Positions 48,844 to 59,819 of a stretch of 64,000 bases of DNA are shown piece after piece (position 1 is the stretch's first letter; every line of letters begins with the position of its first letter). Position numbers and translations under genes: made by a program. Origin of the DNA: Prochlorococcus sp. AG-363-C20. GTDB lineage: Bacteria; Cyanobacteriota; Cyanobacteriia; PCC-6307; Cyanobiaceae. The notes under the pieces were generated by a model. The model was not told the origin of the DNA, did no database searches, and saw only the letters and a program-made list of their open reading frames with translations. The stretch spans positions 1 to 64,000 of the forward strand of contig QCFI01000001.1 of the NCBI GenBank assembly GCA_003280295.1, read 5' to 3'.

Positions 48844-50076
48844 ATGAAAACACTATTTATTGATTGCTCTACTGGCATTGCTGGAGATATGTTATTGGCG
48901 GCATTTTTGGACTTAGGTGTACCTCGACAGGTTATTGAGGAACCACTTATTTCAATTGGTCTGGGAAAATCTTTTTCCTTGAGAATTGACGAAGGGCAAA
49001 GTTTTGGAATTAGAGGATTAAGAGTCTTTATTGAGGGTTTGGAACAAGATTCTTCTCCTACTCGTTTACAAGAAATAACTGCAATGGTTGAAGACTTCTC
49101 ATGGGAAGCTTCTTTAAGAAATAAGGTTCTGGATGTATTTAAGGCTCTTGGAGAAGCAGAGTCTTCTGTTCATGGAATACCTTTGGAAAAAGTACATTTT
49201 CATGAGCTTGGATCAATAGATGCTTTGATTGAAATCGTATGTGTGTGTGCGGCAGTTGAATATTTGAATCCAATTAGTATTTTTTGTTCGAATCCTCCTG
49301 CAGGTTCTGGAATTATCGATACTTCTCATGGGCTTTTACCAGTTCCTGTACCTGTTGTTTTGGAACTTGCCCAAAGGTTTCAGATACAACTTGCTGGCGG
49401 AGAGAATTATCCAAATGGTGAATTGACTACACCAACAGGTCTCGCTCTGATGGCAGTTTTGGCAGATAGATTTGCTCAGCCCACTGCTATTGCCTTAGAG
49501 GCTTATGGCATTGGATTAGGTAAGCGAAGCCTTGATCGTTCTAATTTTCTTAGGATTTGTTTGATAGATAAAAACGAAACTTCTGATTTGAATAATGATA
49601 ATCAAATCCTATATTGGCAAACCTTAGTGTCTCAAGAAACTTGGATAGATGATGCTACTCCTGAGGATATATCTCATTTGATTGATGAATTGCGAAGAGC
49701 TGGTGCAATTGAAGTTGTTAGTCAACAAGTTCAGATGAAGAAGGGGCGTCAAGGTGTTTGTGTAAAGGCAATAGTTAAATCAGATAAGGCTAATGCAGTT
49801 CGTCAAATATGGTTTTTAAAAGGTACAACTATTGGCCTTCGTGAAGACTTGGTTGGTCGATGGGTTTTGCTTCGACGGAAAGGTACTTGTACTACACCCT
49901 TTGGCAATGTTTCTTGTAAGCAGATTAGGAAACCAGATGGAAGTTTAACTATTAAGCCTGAACATGATGAGCTTGAGCGTATTAGTAATGATAATGGACT
50001 TTCTTTAGAGCAAGTTCGCAGGGAAGTAACTTCTTTTAATGAAAGCTTTGTACCTAATGAGGAGTGGTCGTGGTAA
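48844..50076 (+). CDS. larC: nickel-pincer cofactor synthesis protein LarC
   Basis: LarC (DUF111) inserts nickel into the pincer nucleotide cofactor of lactate racemase-type enzymes. N-terminus TLFIDCSTGIAGDMLLAAFL, then VHFHELGSIDALIEIVCVCA, NPPAGSGIIDTSHGLLPVPV and PNGELTTPTGLALMAVLADR. Length of 410 aa is full. No larA, larB or larE lies in the window. The stop overlaps the next gene's start by 7 nt. Confidence 0.9.
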   Translation: MKTLFIDCSTGIAGDMLLAAFLDLGVPRQVIEEPLISIGLGKSFSLRIDEGQSFGIRGLRVFIEGLEQDSSPTRLQEITAMVEDFSWEASLRNKVLDVFKALGEAESSVHGIPLEKVHFHELGSIDALIEIVCVCAAVEYLNPISIFCSNPPAGSGIIDTSHGLLPVPVPVVLELAQRFQIQLAGGENYPNGELTTPTGLALMAVLADRFAQPTAIALEAYGIGLGKRSLDRSNFLRICLIDKNETSDLNNDNQILYWQTLVSQETWIDDATPEDISHLIDELRRAGAIEVVSQQVQMKKGRQGVCVKAIVKSDKANAVRQIWFLKGTTIGLREDLVGRWVLLRRKGTCTTPFGNVSCKQIRKPDGSLTIKPEHDELERISNDNGLSLEQVRREVTSFNESFVPNEEWSW

Positions 50077-51053
50077 ATAATTTATTGAAGCGGTCTTTTT
50101 ACCGTTTAAAGTTATCGCAGCTTCAGAGACTTATCCCAAGTAGTCTTCGTTCATGGATCACATTTGGCTGTTTATTTTTTGTTGGATATACTGTTCATTT
50201 GAATGGCGAGCAGTTGGTAAAGATAGATTTAAGCAGGTTAACTATTGGCTGGTTACTTGTGGCTATCGGAATTAGCTTTTTAAGCCTTTTGATTAATGCA
50301 ATTGCATGGAGAACCTTGATTGAATGGTTAGGTTATCGTTCAAGCAAAGTTGACTTAATAGCACTCTTTTTAAGTAGTAATTTACTTAAATATCTGCCTG
50401 GAGGTATTTGGCATTTTGTTGATAGGCTTAGGGTGCTCAAAAATCACCTTGGTGTAGGTAAAGCACTTGCATCAGTTTTGCTTGAACCCCTTCTTATGGC
50501 AGCAGCAGCTCTCCTTTTGGTTGCCTTTGGGGGGTGGCAATCAGGGATAGGAATACTTTGTTTTATACCATCCTTATGCTTTACTAAACATATTAGAGAG
50601 CCCATATTAAGAAAATTAGAACAGATAAAAGCCAATCAGTTAGAGCAAATTTATTATGAAACTCAGTTTGTTGATGAAAGAAACAATATGGCTATAGGAA
50701 GGGATGATTATCCTTTCAAAGTATTACTACAAGAAATGCTTTTTGTTTTTTTGCGTTTTGGTGGGTTTTGGTGTTGTTTAAATGCTTTTCCTTTAGATGA
50801 AAGTATTTCATTCTTGGTTTGGCTGTCTGCTTTCTCTTTGGCTTGGACTATTGGTTTACTTGTCCCAGCGGCCCCTGGAGGGATTGGTGTTTTTGAAGCT
50901 GCTTTGTTGATTCGTGTGGGATCTGTTGTCCCAGAAGCTAATTTTTTAGCGTCTTTACTTTGCTATAGGCTTATTTCTATTTTGGTAGATTTACTTGCGG
51001 CTCTTGGTGTTTCAATAAGAAGAATCTTCATGCTAAAAAGAATTAATTTATAA
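50070..51053 (+). CDS. lysylphosphatidylglycerol synthase TM region-like (UPF0104) protein
   Basis: About eight membrane helices with the UPF0104/AglD pattern (GYTVHLNGEQL near the start; SSNLLKYLPGGIWHFVDRLR; LVPAAPGGIGVFEAALLIRV). Flippase-like or lipid-related function in relatives, unknown here. GTG 50070 has AGGAG 5 nt upstream and overlaps larC's stop; GTG 50064 would give two more residues. Length is 327 aa. Confidence 0.8.
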   Translation: MVNNLLKRSFYRLKLSQLQRLIPSSLRSWITFGCLFFVGYTVHLNGEQLVKIDLSRLTIGWLLVAIGISFLSLLINAIAWRTLIEWLGYRSSKVDLIALFLSSNLLKYLPGGIWHFVDRLRVLKNHLGVGKALASVLLEPLLMAAAALLLVAFGGWQSGIGILCFIPSLCFTKHIREPILRKLEQIKANQLEQIYYETQFVDERNNMAIGRDDYPFKVLLQEMLFVFLRFGGFWCCLNAFPLDESISFLVWLSAFSLAWTIGLLVPAAPGGIGVFEAALLIRVGSVVPEANFLASLLCYRLISILVDLLAALGVSIRRIFMLKRINL

Positions 51054-51114
51054 AAATTAACTTTGTGCTTTTGATTATTATTTTAAATAATTAATTAAAT
51101 TTAATTTCTTTATC

Positions 51115-52686
51115 TTATAGCTCATCATTGGCACTTAAGCCTGAAATCAGTGCTAGAGAAGCTATTAAACCGAGTAAAAGAATTATAAGAGCAGGTAAGA
51201 TTGCTTCAGATATTCGCTCGTCACCTGCATATTGAAAGATTCGAACTGAAAGTGTATCAAAATCAAATGGCCTGAGTGTAAAACTAAGAGGTAATTCTTT
51301 TAAGGTATCAACAAAAACTAATAATGCGCCAACGCCTATTGGCCCTTTTAATAGAGGTAAATGAACTGTCCTAAAAACTTCTTCCCATTTGTACCCAAGT
51401 CCTGTTGCTGCTTCGTCAAGACTTGTAGAAATACGTTCAAAGGCTGCGTCTAGGCCTCCTTTTGCGACAGCTAGAAATCTATCGCTGTAACCCCATAGCA
51501 GCAAAAATAAAGGAGTGAACCTCCATGGCGGTCCACCGAATGAAAAAAGGCCTAAGGCAAGTACAGCGCCTGGAACTGCATATCCAATACCAGCAAGAAA
51601 AGTTAGGCTTTGCATCCATTTGCTTTTATTCCATCTTTTTGCAAGTGATAGAAATAAAGCTGCGATTACAGCAAGGCATGCTGCACAAAGGCCAAGTCCA
51701 AGACTTCTGGCAGTTAGGGCGAAAAGCTCCCAGTCCAACCCTTTTCCTAATTGATTGGAATTTATTACTATCCATGTAATAGGGGTTCCAAGAGCGAAGG
51801 TCGGGGGGAAAAAAGCAATACTTTGCGCAAGTAATGCTCTTATTCCTTTTAGCTGCCATGAAGGTGCTTCTCCACCAGCCACACCTTCTGTCCATCTTCT
51901 GCTTTTATTTCTTAGTTGACGTTCATAGGCAACAAGGCCCATGACTATTGTTAGGCCGATAATTGCCAGTGCGATAGCTCCTGATGGATTTCCATTTGTC
52001 ACCCAGTTTTCAACTATGCCGGCTGAGATACTTGGAATATTTAATAGCTGGACAGCTCCTAGTTCATTAATTACCTCCATGCTAGTAAGAGCAACTCCTG
52101 CTCCTATAGCTGGAAGTGCTATAGGTAGAGCAATGCGTCTGAAACTGTTCCATGGCCCTACTCCCAGACTTCGACATGCTTCAAGTTGTCGTCTACCACA
52201 TTTAGTGAAACTTTCAGTGCTAAGTAGGAATACATATGGATAAGTTGTAAGAGACATAATGATTACACCCCAACTCATTCCATGAATTCTGATGGAATTG
52301 ATGCTGCCGAGGTCTATGAGAGTTGCAGCGAGTAGATATGCAGGAGTTGCTAAAGGAAGTAATTGCGCAACACGCAGAATCTTTCTGCCTGGAAATCTGC
52401 AATTTGCGAGTAGCCAACCATTTGATGTCCCTACAAGAGCACTAATGAGTCCGGTATATAAAACTAAAGATAATGTCCCCCAAATTTGTCTAGGACCATC
52501 TATGCCTAGAGTTATTGATCCGTTTCTTAGCCCATTTATTCCTTCTCCTAATAATCCAAGTAGAGGCCACAAGGCAAAAACACAAATAATGACTGCAAGG
52601 GCACTAAGCAAAGATCGCCTGGAATGCAAATTTGGAAAATCCAAATACCTTCTGTTTCGGTTTTGTGGGATTACATCATTGATCAT
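51115..52686 (-). CDS. futB: iron(III)-type ABC transporter permease
   Basis: A fused double permease of 523 aa with about 12 helices and two binding-protein-dependent inner-membrane loops ([40 protein letters not shown]), the FbpB/FutB layout. It is the likely membrane part of the Fe(III) importer; the binding protein and ATPase are elsewhere. Gene symbol by analogy. Its ATG overlaps the cobW-like stop by 11 nt. Confidence 0.85.
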   Translation of the reverse strand: MINDVIPQNRNRRYLDFPNLHSRRSLLSALAVIICVFALWPLLGLLGEGINGLRNGSITLGIDGPRQIWGTLSLVLYTGLISALVGTSNGWLLANCRFPGRKILRVAQLLPLATPAYLLAATLIDLGSINSIRIHGMSWGVIIMSLTTYPYVFLLSTESFTKCGRRQLEACRSLGVGPWNSFRRIALPIALPAIGAGVALTSMEVINELGAVQLLNIPSISAGIVENWVTNGNPSGAIALAIIGLTIVMGLVAYERQLRNKSRRWTEGVAGGEAPSWQLKGIRALLAQSIAFFPPTFALGTPITWIVINSNQLGKGLDWELFALTARSLGLGLCAACLAVIAALFLSLAKRWNKSKWMQSLTFLAGIGYAVPGAVLALGLFSFGGPPWRFTPLFLLLWGYSDRFLAVAKGGLDAAFERISTSLDEAATGLGYKWEEVFRTVHLPLLKGPIGVGALLVFVDTLKELPLSFTLRPFDFDTLSVRIFQYAGDERISEAILPALIILLLGLIASLALISGLSANDEL

Positions 52687-53788
52687 TTAGAGAAACCTTG
52701 CCCGTATCTTTTGTTACACAAGCTTCTAATTGTTTCCGCAGTGTCGAATGGTCAAGCTTTCGACCAATTAAAACTAGTTGATTCTTTTGTTTGCTATGCC
52801 ATTCGCTGTCATCAATTGAGAAACGCTTACCTGCAAGATGAAAGATGTGCCTTAGGTTGCTTTCATTGAACCAAAGAATACCTTTCGCTCGGAAGACACC
52901 TTCAGGAAGTTGATTGTCAAGAAAATTCTGGAATTTTCTTAGTGAAAAAGGACTAGTACTTTCAAAAGCTAAAGAAGTAAAGCCTTCTATTTCATGAATG
53001 TCTCCGTTGTGAATATGTTGTTGTTTATGGCTGTCATAACCATGTGAATGATTGCAGTGGCCATGTTCATGGTCACATTCGGAGTGATCAGTTTTTTGTG
53101 TTGAGTGCTTAATATTAACTCGATCAGTTTCAAACAGGCCAACACTCATTAATAGAGCCAATGAAACTTTCCCTTTAATAGATTGCAAAATTCTTGCATC
53201 ATTTTTGATCTCTTTTAACTTTGACTTGACTTCTGATAAACGATGCTTTGAAACTAGATCACATTTGTTGAGGAGGAGGATATCTCCGTAAATAATTTGT
53301 GCACGACCGACTTCGCTATCAAGCAGCTCATTGTTAAAATTTTCAGCGTCAACAACGCTAATAATTGAATCCAGTCTTGTTAGATCTCTTAGTTCGCTAG
53401 TAAGAAAAGTCATTGCAACGGGGAGAGGGTTTGCTAGACCTGTTGTTTCAACTACCAAATATTCAATAGAGTTGGGTTTCTTTAGAATACGCTTAACTGC
53501 TTCAAGTAGCTCACCATTAATTGAACAGCAGATACATCCATTGCTAAGTTCAATCATCTCCTTGCCAGTAGTAACAATTAGGTCATTATCAATACCGATT
53601 TCTCCGAATTCATTTACCAGTACTGCGGTTTTTAGGCCTTCTTGATTACTTAGAATATGGTTTAGTAGTGTTGTTTTCCCTGCACCAAGAAATCCAGTGA
53701 GAATAGTGACTGGTATGCCGTTGCAATCCTCTAAATTAATCTTGTCACTTGAGGAACTTACAGAAGGTGAGGCGGTAGATTCGCTCAT
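52676..53788 (-). CDS. CobW/COG0523 GTPase, putative metal chaperone
   Basis: G3E GTPase: Walker [15 protein letters not shown] at 32-45, Glu/Asn motif [14 protein letters not shown], metal-binding GCICC (Cys85, 87, 88), and NKCD. A His-rich loop ([20 protein letters not shown]) follows at about residue 235. The C-terminal CobW domain has [15 protein letters not shown]. Start at ATG 53788 ([10 protein letters not shown]); a longer frame to 53824 lacks support. Metal could be Zn, Fe or Co. Overlaps futB-like gene. Confidence 0.88.
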   Translation of the reverse strand: MSESTASPSVSSSSDKINLEDCNGIPVTILTGFLGAGKTTLLNHILSNQEGLKTAVLVNEFGEIGIDNDLIVTTGKEMIELSNGCICCSINGELLEAVKRILKKPNSIEYLVVETTGLANPLPVAMTFLTSELRDLTRLDSIISVVDAENFNNELLDSEVGRAQIIYGDILLLNKCDLVSKHRLSEVKSKLKEIKNDARILQSIKGKVSLALLMSVGLFETDRVNIKHSTQKTDHSECDHEHGHCNHSHGYDSHKQQHIHNGDIHEIEGFTSLAFESTSPFSLRKFQNFLDNQLPEGVFRAKGILWFNESNLRHIFHLAGKRFSIDDSEWHSKQKNQLVLIGRKLDHSTLRKQLEACVTKDTGKVSLNDQ

Positions 53789-53875
53789 ATGAGTGATTTT
53801 AAAAGAGTTGACATTGGGCCACATTTAAGGCCTTTTTAATGTTGCCAGTTATCTAAGCATTTGTCTTATTCAAAT

Positions 53876-54160
53876 TTAGTTAAGTAAATTGATTGATTTG
53901 GCTAATTCGACGTCCTTATTGGTTAAACCATTTAGATCATGAGTTGTTAGTTCAATCGTCACTGTTGCGTAGACGTTTCTCCATTCTGGGTGGTGATTCA
54001 TTGACTCAGAAAGCATTGCAACTTTTGTGATAAATCCGAAGGCTTCTACAAAGTCTGAAAATTGCCATTTTCTGCAAAGCTTTGAATCTTGAATTTCCCA
54101 CTTTGGCAGCTCTTTACTGAGAGCTATCAGTTCCTGACTCCCCAGAAGCTTTGCTTTCAT
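53876..54160 (-). CDS. phhB: 4a-hydroxytetrahydrobiopterin dehydratase (PCD/DCoH)
   Basis: A 94-aa pterin-4a-carbinolamine dehydratase family protein, with the motif [20 protein letters not shown] and [20 protein letters not shown]. The family recycles pterin cofactors; in organisms without aromatic hydroxylases a different role is suspected. It lies 87 nt upstream of the CobW gene on the same strand; COG0523 members are known to cluster with pterin genes. Confidence 0.9.
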   Translation of the reverse strand: MKAKLLGSQELIALSKELPKWEIQDSKLCRKWQFSDFVEAFGFITKVAMLSESMNHHPEWRNVYATVTIELTTHDLNGLTNKDVELAKSINLLN

Positions 54161-54340
54161 TTTTTCTCCTTGTGAAATGGGGTAAGAGTTGTTTGCCTGA
54201 TCATGTATTCAATTGGTAAATAAGTCCATGTCTTTTTTGCCTCTTGTTTTGTTTACAGGATTAAGATTGTGTTTTATTCACTGGTTTGTTTTCTGAGAAG
54301 GGATCCAGTCAGTTGCTCAGGCCTTGTAAGTCGATGATGC

Positions 54341-54811
54341 TTAGGCGGCTTTGAGTGGTAAGACTTCTCCTATTGCGTGCAAACATAACGTTCTGAGATG
54401 ATTCAAGTAACGGTGCTCCCAAAGGTAAACCGCTTGCCAAGTACCTAAGACAAGTTTGCTTTTGTCAATGCTGAAGCTTAAAGAAGTACAAGTTAGCGAT
54501 GTCTTGATGTGGGCTGGCATGTCATCTACACCTTCATCTGAATGAAGATATGAAATGTGCGCTCCTTTTCCGTTTATTTGTCGAATGCCTTCTTCAGGTA
54601 CAAGTGCTTTCATGTATGAAGAAAGATCTTTTAATACCTTTGGATCAGCATTTTCGTTGATCGTTAAACTACAACTTGTATGTTTTGTAGATAACACCAA
54701 GATCCCTTGTGATATTTTGTTTGTAGCGATCCATTTATTAATTGTAGAAGTGATATCTATGAAACCTTCACCATGAGTTTCTATTTTTAGCTCAGAAAGG
54801 ATTTGTTTCAT
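54341..54811 (-). CDS. YjbQ family protein (UPF0047)
   Basis: A 156-aa beta-rich protein of the secondary thiamine-phosphate synthase/UPF0047 family: LVLSTKHTSCSLTINENADP near the middle, HLKTSLTCTSLSF-type strand, and GTWQAVYLWEHRYLNHLRTL at the end. Enzymatic role of the family is poorly established. Separate from phhB by 180 nt with no clear terminator. Confidence 0.88.
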   Translation of the reverse strand: MKQILSELKIETHGEGFIDITSTINKWIATNKISQGILVLSTKHTSCSLTINENADPKVLKDLSSYMKALVPEEGIRQINGKGAHISYLHSDEGVDDMPAHIKTSLTCTSLSFSIDKSKLVLGTWQAVYLWEHRYLNHLRTLCLHAIGEVLPLKAA

Positions 54812-55015
54812 TTATAGACCACAAGTTAATTTCTTTTTAGTTATGGACGAATTTGTTCAAGAAGGCAAGCTACTGATACAAACACCTACTTCCTGCTTTA
54901 TTTGTCTTTGGTAAATATCTTGTTATAGGGTTTCTTTCTCAATGATTTCTCTAGTTTGATTTTCAAAGGAGAATATCTCATTAAAAGATTGGGTTTCTAT
55001 AGCTAACGTCTATAT

Positions 55016-56593
55016 ATGGTTATTTCTGTGAGAGATCAAGTTTTGCCTCACTTGGCTTGGCATCGACTGGGTGAGTATTTGCATGAGACTCAGCTCTTGG
55101 GGTCTATCCAAGCGACCCTTTACTGGGATCAGAACACAACTATGCCTACTGAATCAGCTTCTTGGAGGGCTGAGCAATTAACCCTTTTGGCAAGGCAATT
55201 ACATTCAAGACAGAGCAGTGATCATTTTGCAGACCTCATTGCTGAAGCAAAAGCTGAATTCCACCAGATGCGTCAGTCTGGGGATTTGAATTTAAAAGAG
55301 ATTGAAGATCGCGAAAAAAATATAGAACTTTTGGAAATAGATCTAGGTCGTCAGAAGCGCCTTGATCCTGATTTGGTTAGCTCACTTGCAGCTGCAAAGG
55401 CCAAAGGCTATAGCCTTTGGCAACATGCTAGATCGAGGTCAGAGTTTGAGTGCTTTGCTCCTGCATTGCGTGAGCTGATTTCGCTAAGGAAAGAGCAAGC
55501 AAGACAACTTTCAGAGCAAAGAAGTTGTTGGGAAACCTTAGCCCAACCATTTGAACCTGATTTGACCATTGGACGTCTCACTGAATTATTTGAACCTCTT
55601 AGAAAGTCTCTTCCACAATTAATAGAGAAAGTGAAAGGTAGGGAAAGGCCTATTAGTTCTCAATGGGATCTATCAGCAACTTCTCAAAAAACTCTATGTA
55701 ATCAGTTGCTTAAGGAATGGGGTAGAGATTCAAGGATTACTTGCATAGCAACGTCTCCTCATCCATTTTCAATAACTCTTGGGCCAAAAGATTTTCGATT
55801 AACCACTCGTATAGTTGATGGACAACCTTTGTCATGTTTTCTGGCCACTGCTCATGAGTGGGGGCACTCTCTTTATGAACAGGGATTGCCTAATCAAAGC
55901 CATCAGTGGTTTGCGTGGCCTCTTGGACAGGCAACTTCTATGGCTGTTCATGAAAGTCAATCACTCTTTTGGGAGAATAGAATTGCTCGCAGTCGTGCAT
56001 TCTCAGAGAGGTTCTGGCCGTATTTTGCAAAAGAGGGTGCACCTCTGAATTGTGGGTTGGATCTGTGGCAAGCTATGAACCCCTTAATACCTGGGTGTAA
56101 TCGTGTAGAGGCTGACGAACTTAGTTATGGCTTACATATTCTTATTAGAACAGAAATTGAGATAGCTCTATTAGAGGAAGATATGGAAGTGGAGTCTTTG
56201 CCAAAAGAATGGAACAGAAGATATGAAGATCTGCTTGGGGTCCAACCTGAAAATGATAGGGAAGGCTGCTTACAGGATGTGCATTGGAGTGAAGGCCAAT
56301 TTGGATATTTTCCTTCTTATTTATTAGGGCATTTAATTAGTGCTCAGTTAGCCGAAGCTATGACAGCCACACTCCAAAAATTAGGTATTGACGACGAGGA
56401 CCCGATTGAGAAATGTATTCGTAATGGTGATGAGTCTACGTTACTTTCTTGGTTGAGGAAGGAAGTGCATATCCATGGTCGAAAAATGAATGCTGAGACT
56501 TTGGTTGAGCGGGTGACCGGGACCCCCTTGTCAAGTTCTGCTTTCCTAAATTATCTACAGAGAAAACTAGATATCGTTAATTGTGCCTCGTAG
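55016..56593 (+). CDS. carboxypeptidase Taq (M32) metallopeptidase
   Basis: M32 zinc carboxypeptidase. Zn site HEWGHSLYEQGLP (HExxH) and, further on, MAVHESQSLFWENRIARSR with the third ligand Glu. The N-terminus has LGSIQATLYWDQNTTMPTES, also characteristic, and the C-terminus has FGYFPSYLLGHLISAQLA. Length of 525 aa is normal. ATG 55016. Followed by ppa. Confidence 0.94.
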   Translation: MVISVRDQVLPHLAWHRLGEYLHETQLLGSIQATLYWDQNTTMPTESASWRAEQLTLLARQLHSRQSSDHFADLIAEAKAEFHQMRQSGDLNLKEIEDREKNIELLEIDLGRQKRLDPDLVSSLAAAKAKGYSLWQHARSRSEFECFAPALRELISLRKEQARQLSEQRSCWETLAQPFEPDLTIGRLTELFEPLRKSLPQLIEKVKGRERPISSQWDLSATSQKTLCNQLLKEWGRDSRITCIATSPHPFSITLGPKDFRLTTRIVDGQPLSCFLATAHEWGHSLYEQGLPNQSHQWFAWPLGQATSMAVHESQSLFWENRIARSRAFSERFWPYFAKEGAPLNCGLDLWQAMNPLIPGCNRVEADELSYGLHILIRTEIEIALLEEDMEVESLPKEWNRRYEDLLGVQPENDREGCLQDVHWSEGQFGYFPSYLLGHLISAQLAEAMTATLQKLGIDDEDPIEKCIRNGDESTLLSWLRKEVHIHGRKMNAETLVERVTGTPLSSSAFLNYLQRKLDIVNCAS

Positions 56594-56619
56594 AATGTTG
56601 CGCTGGGATTTCCTTAATC

Positions 56620-57207
56620 ATGGCTAACGTTGAACAATCTCCAAGCCGAAGCATGCCCAACTTGTTGCATGTTTTGCCTGCATTTGCGGATGAAGTCAAT
56701 TTGCGTCTTAACACGATTGTTGAGCTCAATTCAAATACCATCAATAAGTATGAATTGATCACTGAAACAGGTCATCTAAAGTTGGATCGAGTTGGATATT
56801 CTTCTCTCGCTTATCCATTTGCATATGGTTGTATTCCTAGGACATGGGATGAGGATGGAGATCCTTTAGATATAGAGATTGTTGGAGTAACAGAACCATT
56901 GATACCAGGTTCTATTGTTGAAGCGAGGATAATCGGCATTATGACTTTTGATGATGGAGGCGAAGTCGATGACAAAGTAATTGCTGTGCTTGCAGATGAT
57001 AAACGAATGGATCATATAATTAGTTTTGAGCAATTAGGTGAGCATTGGGAGAAAGAAACTAAATATTATTGGGAGCATTACAAGGATCTTAAAAAGCCAG
57101 GTAGCTGTAAAGTAAATGGCTTTTTTGGTGTTAAAAAGGCGCTCGAAATTATAAAATCGTGTGAAGCTCGTTATCTTTTAGATGTTGAGCCTAAATTGGT
57201 AGATTAG
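56620..57207 (+). CDS. ppa: inorganic pyrophosphatase
   Basis: Soluble family I pyrophosphatase. Metal-binding signature DEDGDPLDIEIVG, plus YPFAYGCIPRTW, DDKVIAVLADDKRMD and HYKDLKKPGSCKVNGFFGV. I take ATG 56620 (MANVEQSPSRSMPN, 195 aa). An in-frame upstream start at 56581 would overlap the M32 gene and is not supported by family length. Confidence 0.95.
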   Translation: MANVEQSPSRSMPNLLHVLPAFADEVNLRLNTIVELNSNTINKYELITETGHLKLDRVGYSSLAYPFAYGCIPRTWDEDGDPLDIEIVGVTEPLIPGSIVEARIIGIMTFDDGGEVDDKVIAVLADDKRMDHIISFEQLGEHWEKETKYYWEHYKDLKKPGSCKVNGFFGVKKALEIIKSCEARYLLDVEPKLVD

Positions 57208-57227
57208 AGATTAATAACTATAAAGTA

Positions 57228-57263
57228 AGCTTGACAATTATAAGCCTGATAAATAATCAAGCT
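57228..57263. terminator. hairpin between convergent ppa and hemC
   Basis: AGCTTGA (57228-57234) pairs perfectly with TCAAGCT (57257-57263) around a 22-nt loop, 20 nt after ppa. AATTTGATCTTT follows. Weak stem, plausible position. Confidence 0.4.
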
Positions 57264-57296
57264 AATTTGATCTTTAAAAAACCCTAACTAACAAAT

Positions 57297-58250
57297 TTAG
57301 ATTTCAGGTCTCACAGAATTAAAGATTTCCTGAAGTATTTCTCCTGCCCCTTGACTTCTTAGAATTTTTGCAAGCTCTATCCCAATTGATTCAGGATCGT
57401 CTATAGAGCCTTTCTTATTGTCTCGGATTAGCCTTTGGCCATCCAAGCTTGCAACCATACCTGTGAGAATCAATTCATGAGATTCTATTTTGCTATTTAC
57501 ACCTATAGGTACTTGGCATCCGCCTTCTAACTCTCTTAAGAAGGCTCTTTCAGCAAGACATCTAATTGAAGTGGGTTTGTGCTCCAGGCTTTTAATTATT
57601 TCTAGAACCTCAGGTCTTTGTCCTACACATTCAATACCAAGTGCTCCTTGCCCTACTGCATGTAAAGAGATATCGCTTGGAATCAGTTGATGGATCCGAT
57701 TCTCAAAGCCAAGTCTACTTAGGCCAGCTGCTGCAAGTATAAGGCAATCATATTCACCTGAATCAAGTTTCTCTAGACGGGTGATTACATTCCCTCGGAC
57801 GTCTTTAAAAATTAAATCTGGGTATTTGTTTCGTAGTTGTGCGAGTCTTCTTAGGGAACTAGTACCAACTACTGATCCAGCTGGGAGGGTCTCTAGTTGG
57901 TAATCAGCATTTTGCTTATTGACTACTAGTGCGTCTGCTGGATCTTCTCTCTCAGTGATGCATCCAAGTATTAGGCCGTCAGGAAGGTTAGTTGGTAGAT
58001 CTTTAAGTGAATGAACAGCTATTTCTGCATGACCAATAAGCATTTGTGCTTCTAATTCTTTTGTAAAGAGACCTTTATCTCCAATTTTGGCTAGTGCTAC
58101 ATCGAGGATTTTGTCCCCTTGAGTTGCCATTGCCTCGATAGAGACAACCAGGCTTGGGTGCTTTCGCTCTAGCTCTTGCTTGACCCAGTTTGTCTGGACC
58201 ATGGCCAGCTGGCTTCGGCGGGAGGCGATGCGCAGTTGGTCGAGGGACAT
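57297..58250 (-). CDS. hemC: porphobilinogen deaminase (hydroxymethylbilane synthase)
   Basis: Assembles four porphobilinogens into hydroxymethylbilane. [20 protein letters not shown] at the N-terminus, [38 protein letters not shown], and the dipyrromethane Cys in [10 protein letters not shown]. Length of 317 aa. ATG 58250. Lies downstream of rpoD on the same strand across a 276-nt spacer. Confidence 0.96.
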   Translation of the reverse strand: MSLDQLRIASRRSQLAMVQTNWVKQELERKHPSLVVSIEAMATQGDKILDVALAKIGDKGLFTKELEAQMLIGHAEIAVHSLKDLPTNLPDGLILGCITEREDPADALVVNKQNADYQLETLPAGSVVGTSSLRRLAQLRNKYPDLIFKDVRGNVITRLEKLDSGEYDCLILAAAGLSRLGFENRIHQLIPSDISLHAVGQGALGIECVGQRPEVLEIIKSLEHKPTSIRCLAERAFLRELEGGCQVPIGVNSKIESHELILTGMVASLDGQRLIRDNKKGSIDDPESIGIELAKILRSQGAGEILQEIFNSVRPEI

Positions 58251-58526
58251 TGATGAAGATTGCTAGCACCTATTCACATTAAACAAGCGACCTTCCAAAA
58301 ATCACCAAGACTGACAATCCGTTATTAGATCTATGTTCACTATCAACATAAAAGTTAAAATAATTCAAATCAATATTTGACATGATGTTCTCTCTTTGAT
58401 CATTTATGGATTAATTATTTAACTTGTTCCGACTTTGTTGATGATTAACTGGCTTTCAACCAAAACAAATTAAGTCTAGTCCTTGTTGCTTATATCTATA
58501 ATTTATATAGAAGCTATTTAATTAAT
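58251..58526. other. 276-nt rpoD-hemC spacer
   Basis: Contains the hemC promoter and rpoD 3' end. A weak stem TATGTT/AACATA lies at 58332-58350. Otherwise AT-rich with no frame I would call. Confidence 0.45.
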
Positions 58527-59819
58527 TCATTTTATATATTCCTTAAGTACTCCATTGCGATTGGGATGACGCAGCTTCCTTAGGGCTTTGGCCTCTATTT
58601 GTCTGATTCGCTCTCTAGTTACATCGAAAATTTGTCCAATTTCTTCTAAGGTTTTCATTCGACCATCATCTAGGCCATAACGAAGTCTTAGAACATCTCT
58701 TTCTCTTGGACTTAAAGTTGCAAGTACACCCTCTAAATCTTCTCTCAATAAGTTCTTGGCAACATCTTGTTCTGGATTTTCTATGTCCGCTTCAATAAAG
58801 TCTCCTAACCGAGAGTCTTCTTCTTTCCCAATCGGTGTCTCTAATGAGATTGGTAGTTGAGCACTTTTCGCGATAAATCTTAGTTTTTCAATTGTCATCT
58901 CCATGCTCTCTGCTATTTCTTCTTCTGTTGGCTTTCTTCCAAACTCTTGACTTAAAACCTTTGTTGTTTTTTTGATTCGTGAGATGGTTTCATAAAGATG
59001 AACAGGGAGCCTAATAGTGCGACTTTGATCTGCTATTGCTCTAGTAATTGCTTGACGGATCCACCAGGTGGCATAAGTAGAGAATTTATAGCCTTTTTCG
59101 TGATCAAACTTTTCAGCTGCTCTTATAAGACCTAAACTTCCTTCTTGAATTAGATCTTGGAATGAAAGACCTCTGTTCATATATTTCTTTGCTATAGAAA
59201 CAACTAAACGCAGATTGGATTGAACCATTTTTTCTTTTGCTCTACGGCCAAGCATTAACCTTCTGCGGAATTTGGTTAAGGGCATCTCAACAAGGACGGC
59301 CCATTCTTTTGTTGAAGGGTAGTGGTCGTTTTCACTTTCAAATTGGGCAGCTAATTCTTCTAATTGAAGAAGATCTGCAATTTTTCTAGCCAATTCAATT
59401 TCTTCGTCAGGTCTAAGTAATCGGATACGGCCAATTTCTTGAAGGTAGACCCTTATTGAGTCTTCGGTATAAACTCCTTTTGGTCCGATTTTGATACTTG
59501 CTAGGGCACGAGCTCGTGCTTCTTGTTCGCTTAGGGAGAGAGCAGAAGTTGTATCGGGAAGATCAATAGCCTTGGCTTCTGTATGAGAAGCTTCAGCTAG
59601 TAATTGATCAGCTGCTGCATCTAGGGATTGTCCTTGAGTATCAATTGCTTTAGGTTTTGTATTGGTTTTTTTTGCAGAAGAAGTTTTTTTAGCTTGCTTT
59701 TTCTTAGCTTTTGAGATTACCTTCTTTTCTTTCCCTTCGACAGTAGGAAGTGTTAGGGCTTTCCCCGCCGAATTGGATTTTGTTTTTGGAGTTGTTGATT
59801 TGGTAGCAGCTGGGCTCAT
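58527..59819 (-). CDS. rpoD: principal RNA polymerase sigma factor (group 1)
   Basis: Principal sigma factor (SigA). A Lys/Ala-rich N-terminal region ([18 protein letters not shown]) of about 60 residues precedes region 1.2 ([20 protein letters not shown]), region 2 ([40 protein letters not shown]), region 3 and region 4 ([20 protein letters not shown]). Length of 430 aa fits cyanobacterial SigA. ATG 59819. The 6S RNA gene diverges from it. Confidence 0.96.
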   Translation of the reverse strand: MSPAATKSTTPKTKSNSAGKALTLPTVEGKEKKVISKAKKKQAKKTSSAKKTNTKPKAIDTQGQSLDAAADQLLAEASHTEAKAIDLPDTTSALSLSEQEARARALASIKIGPKGVYTEDSIRVYLQEIGRIRLLRPDEEIELARKIADLLQLEELAAQFESENDHYPSTKEWAVLVEMPLTKFRRRLMLGRRAKEKMVQSNLRLVVSIAKKYMNRGLSFQDLIQEGSLGLIRAAEKFDHEKGYKFSTYATWWIRQAITRAIADQSRTIRLPVHLYETISRIKKTTKVLSQEFGRKPTEEEIAESMEMTIEKLRFIAKSAQLPISLETPIGKEEDSRLGDFIEADIENPEQDVAKNLLREDLEGVLATLSPRERDVLRLRYGLDDGRMKTLEEIGQIFDVTRERIRQIEAKALRKLRHPNRNGVLKEYIK

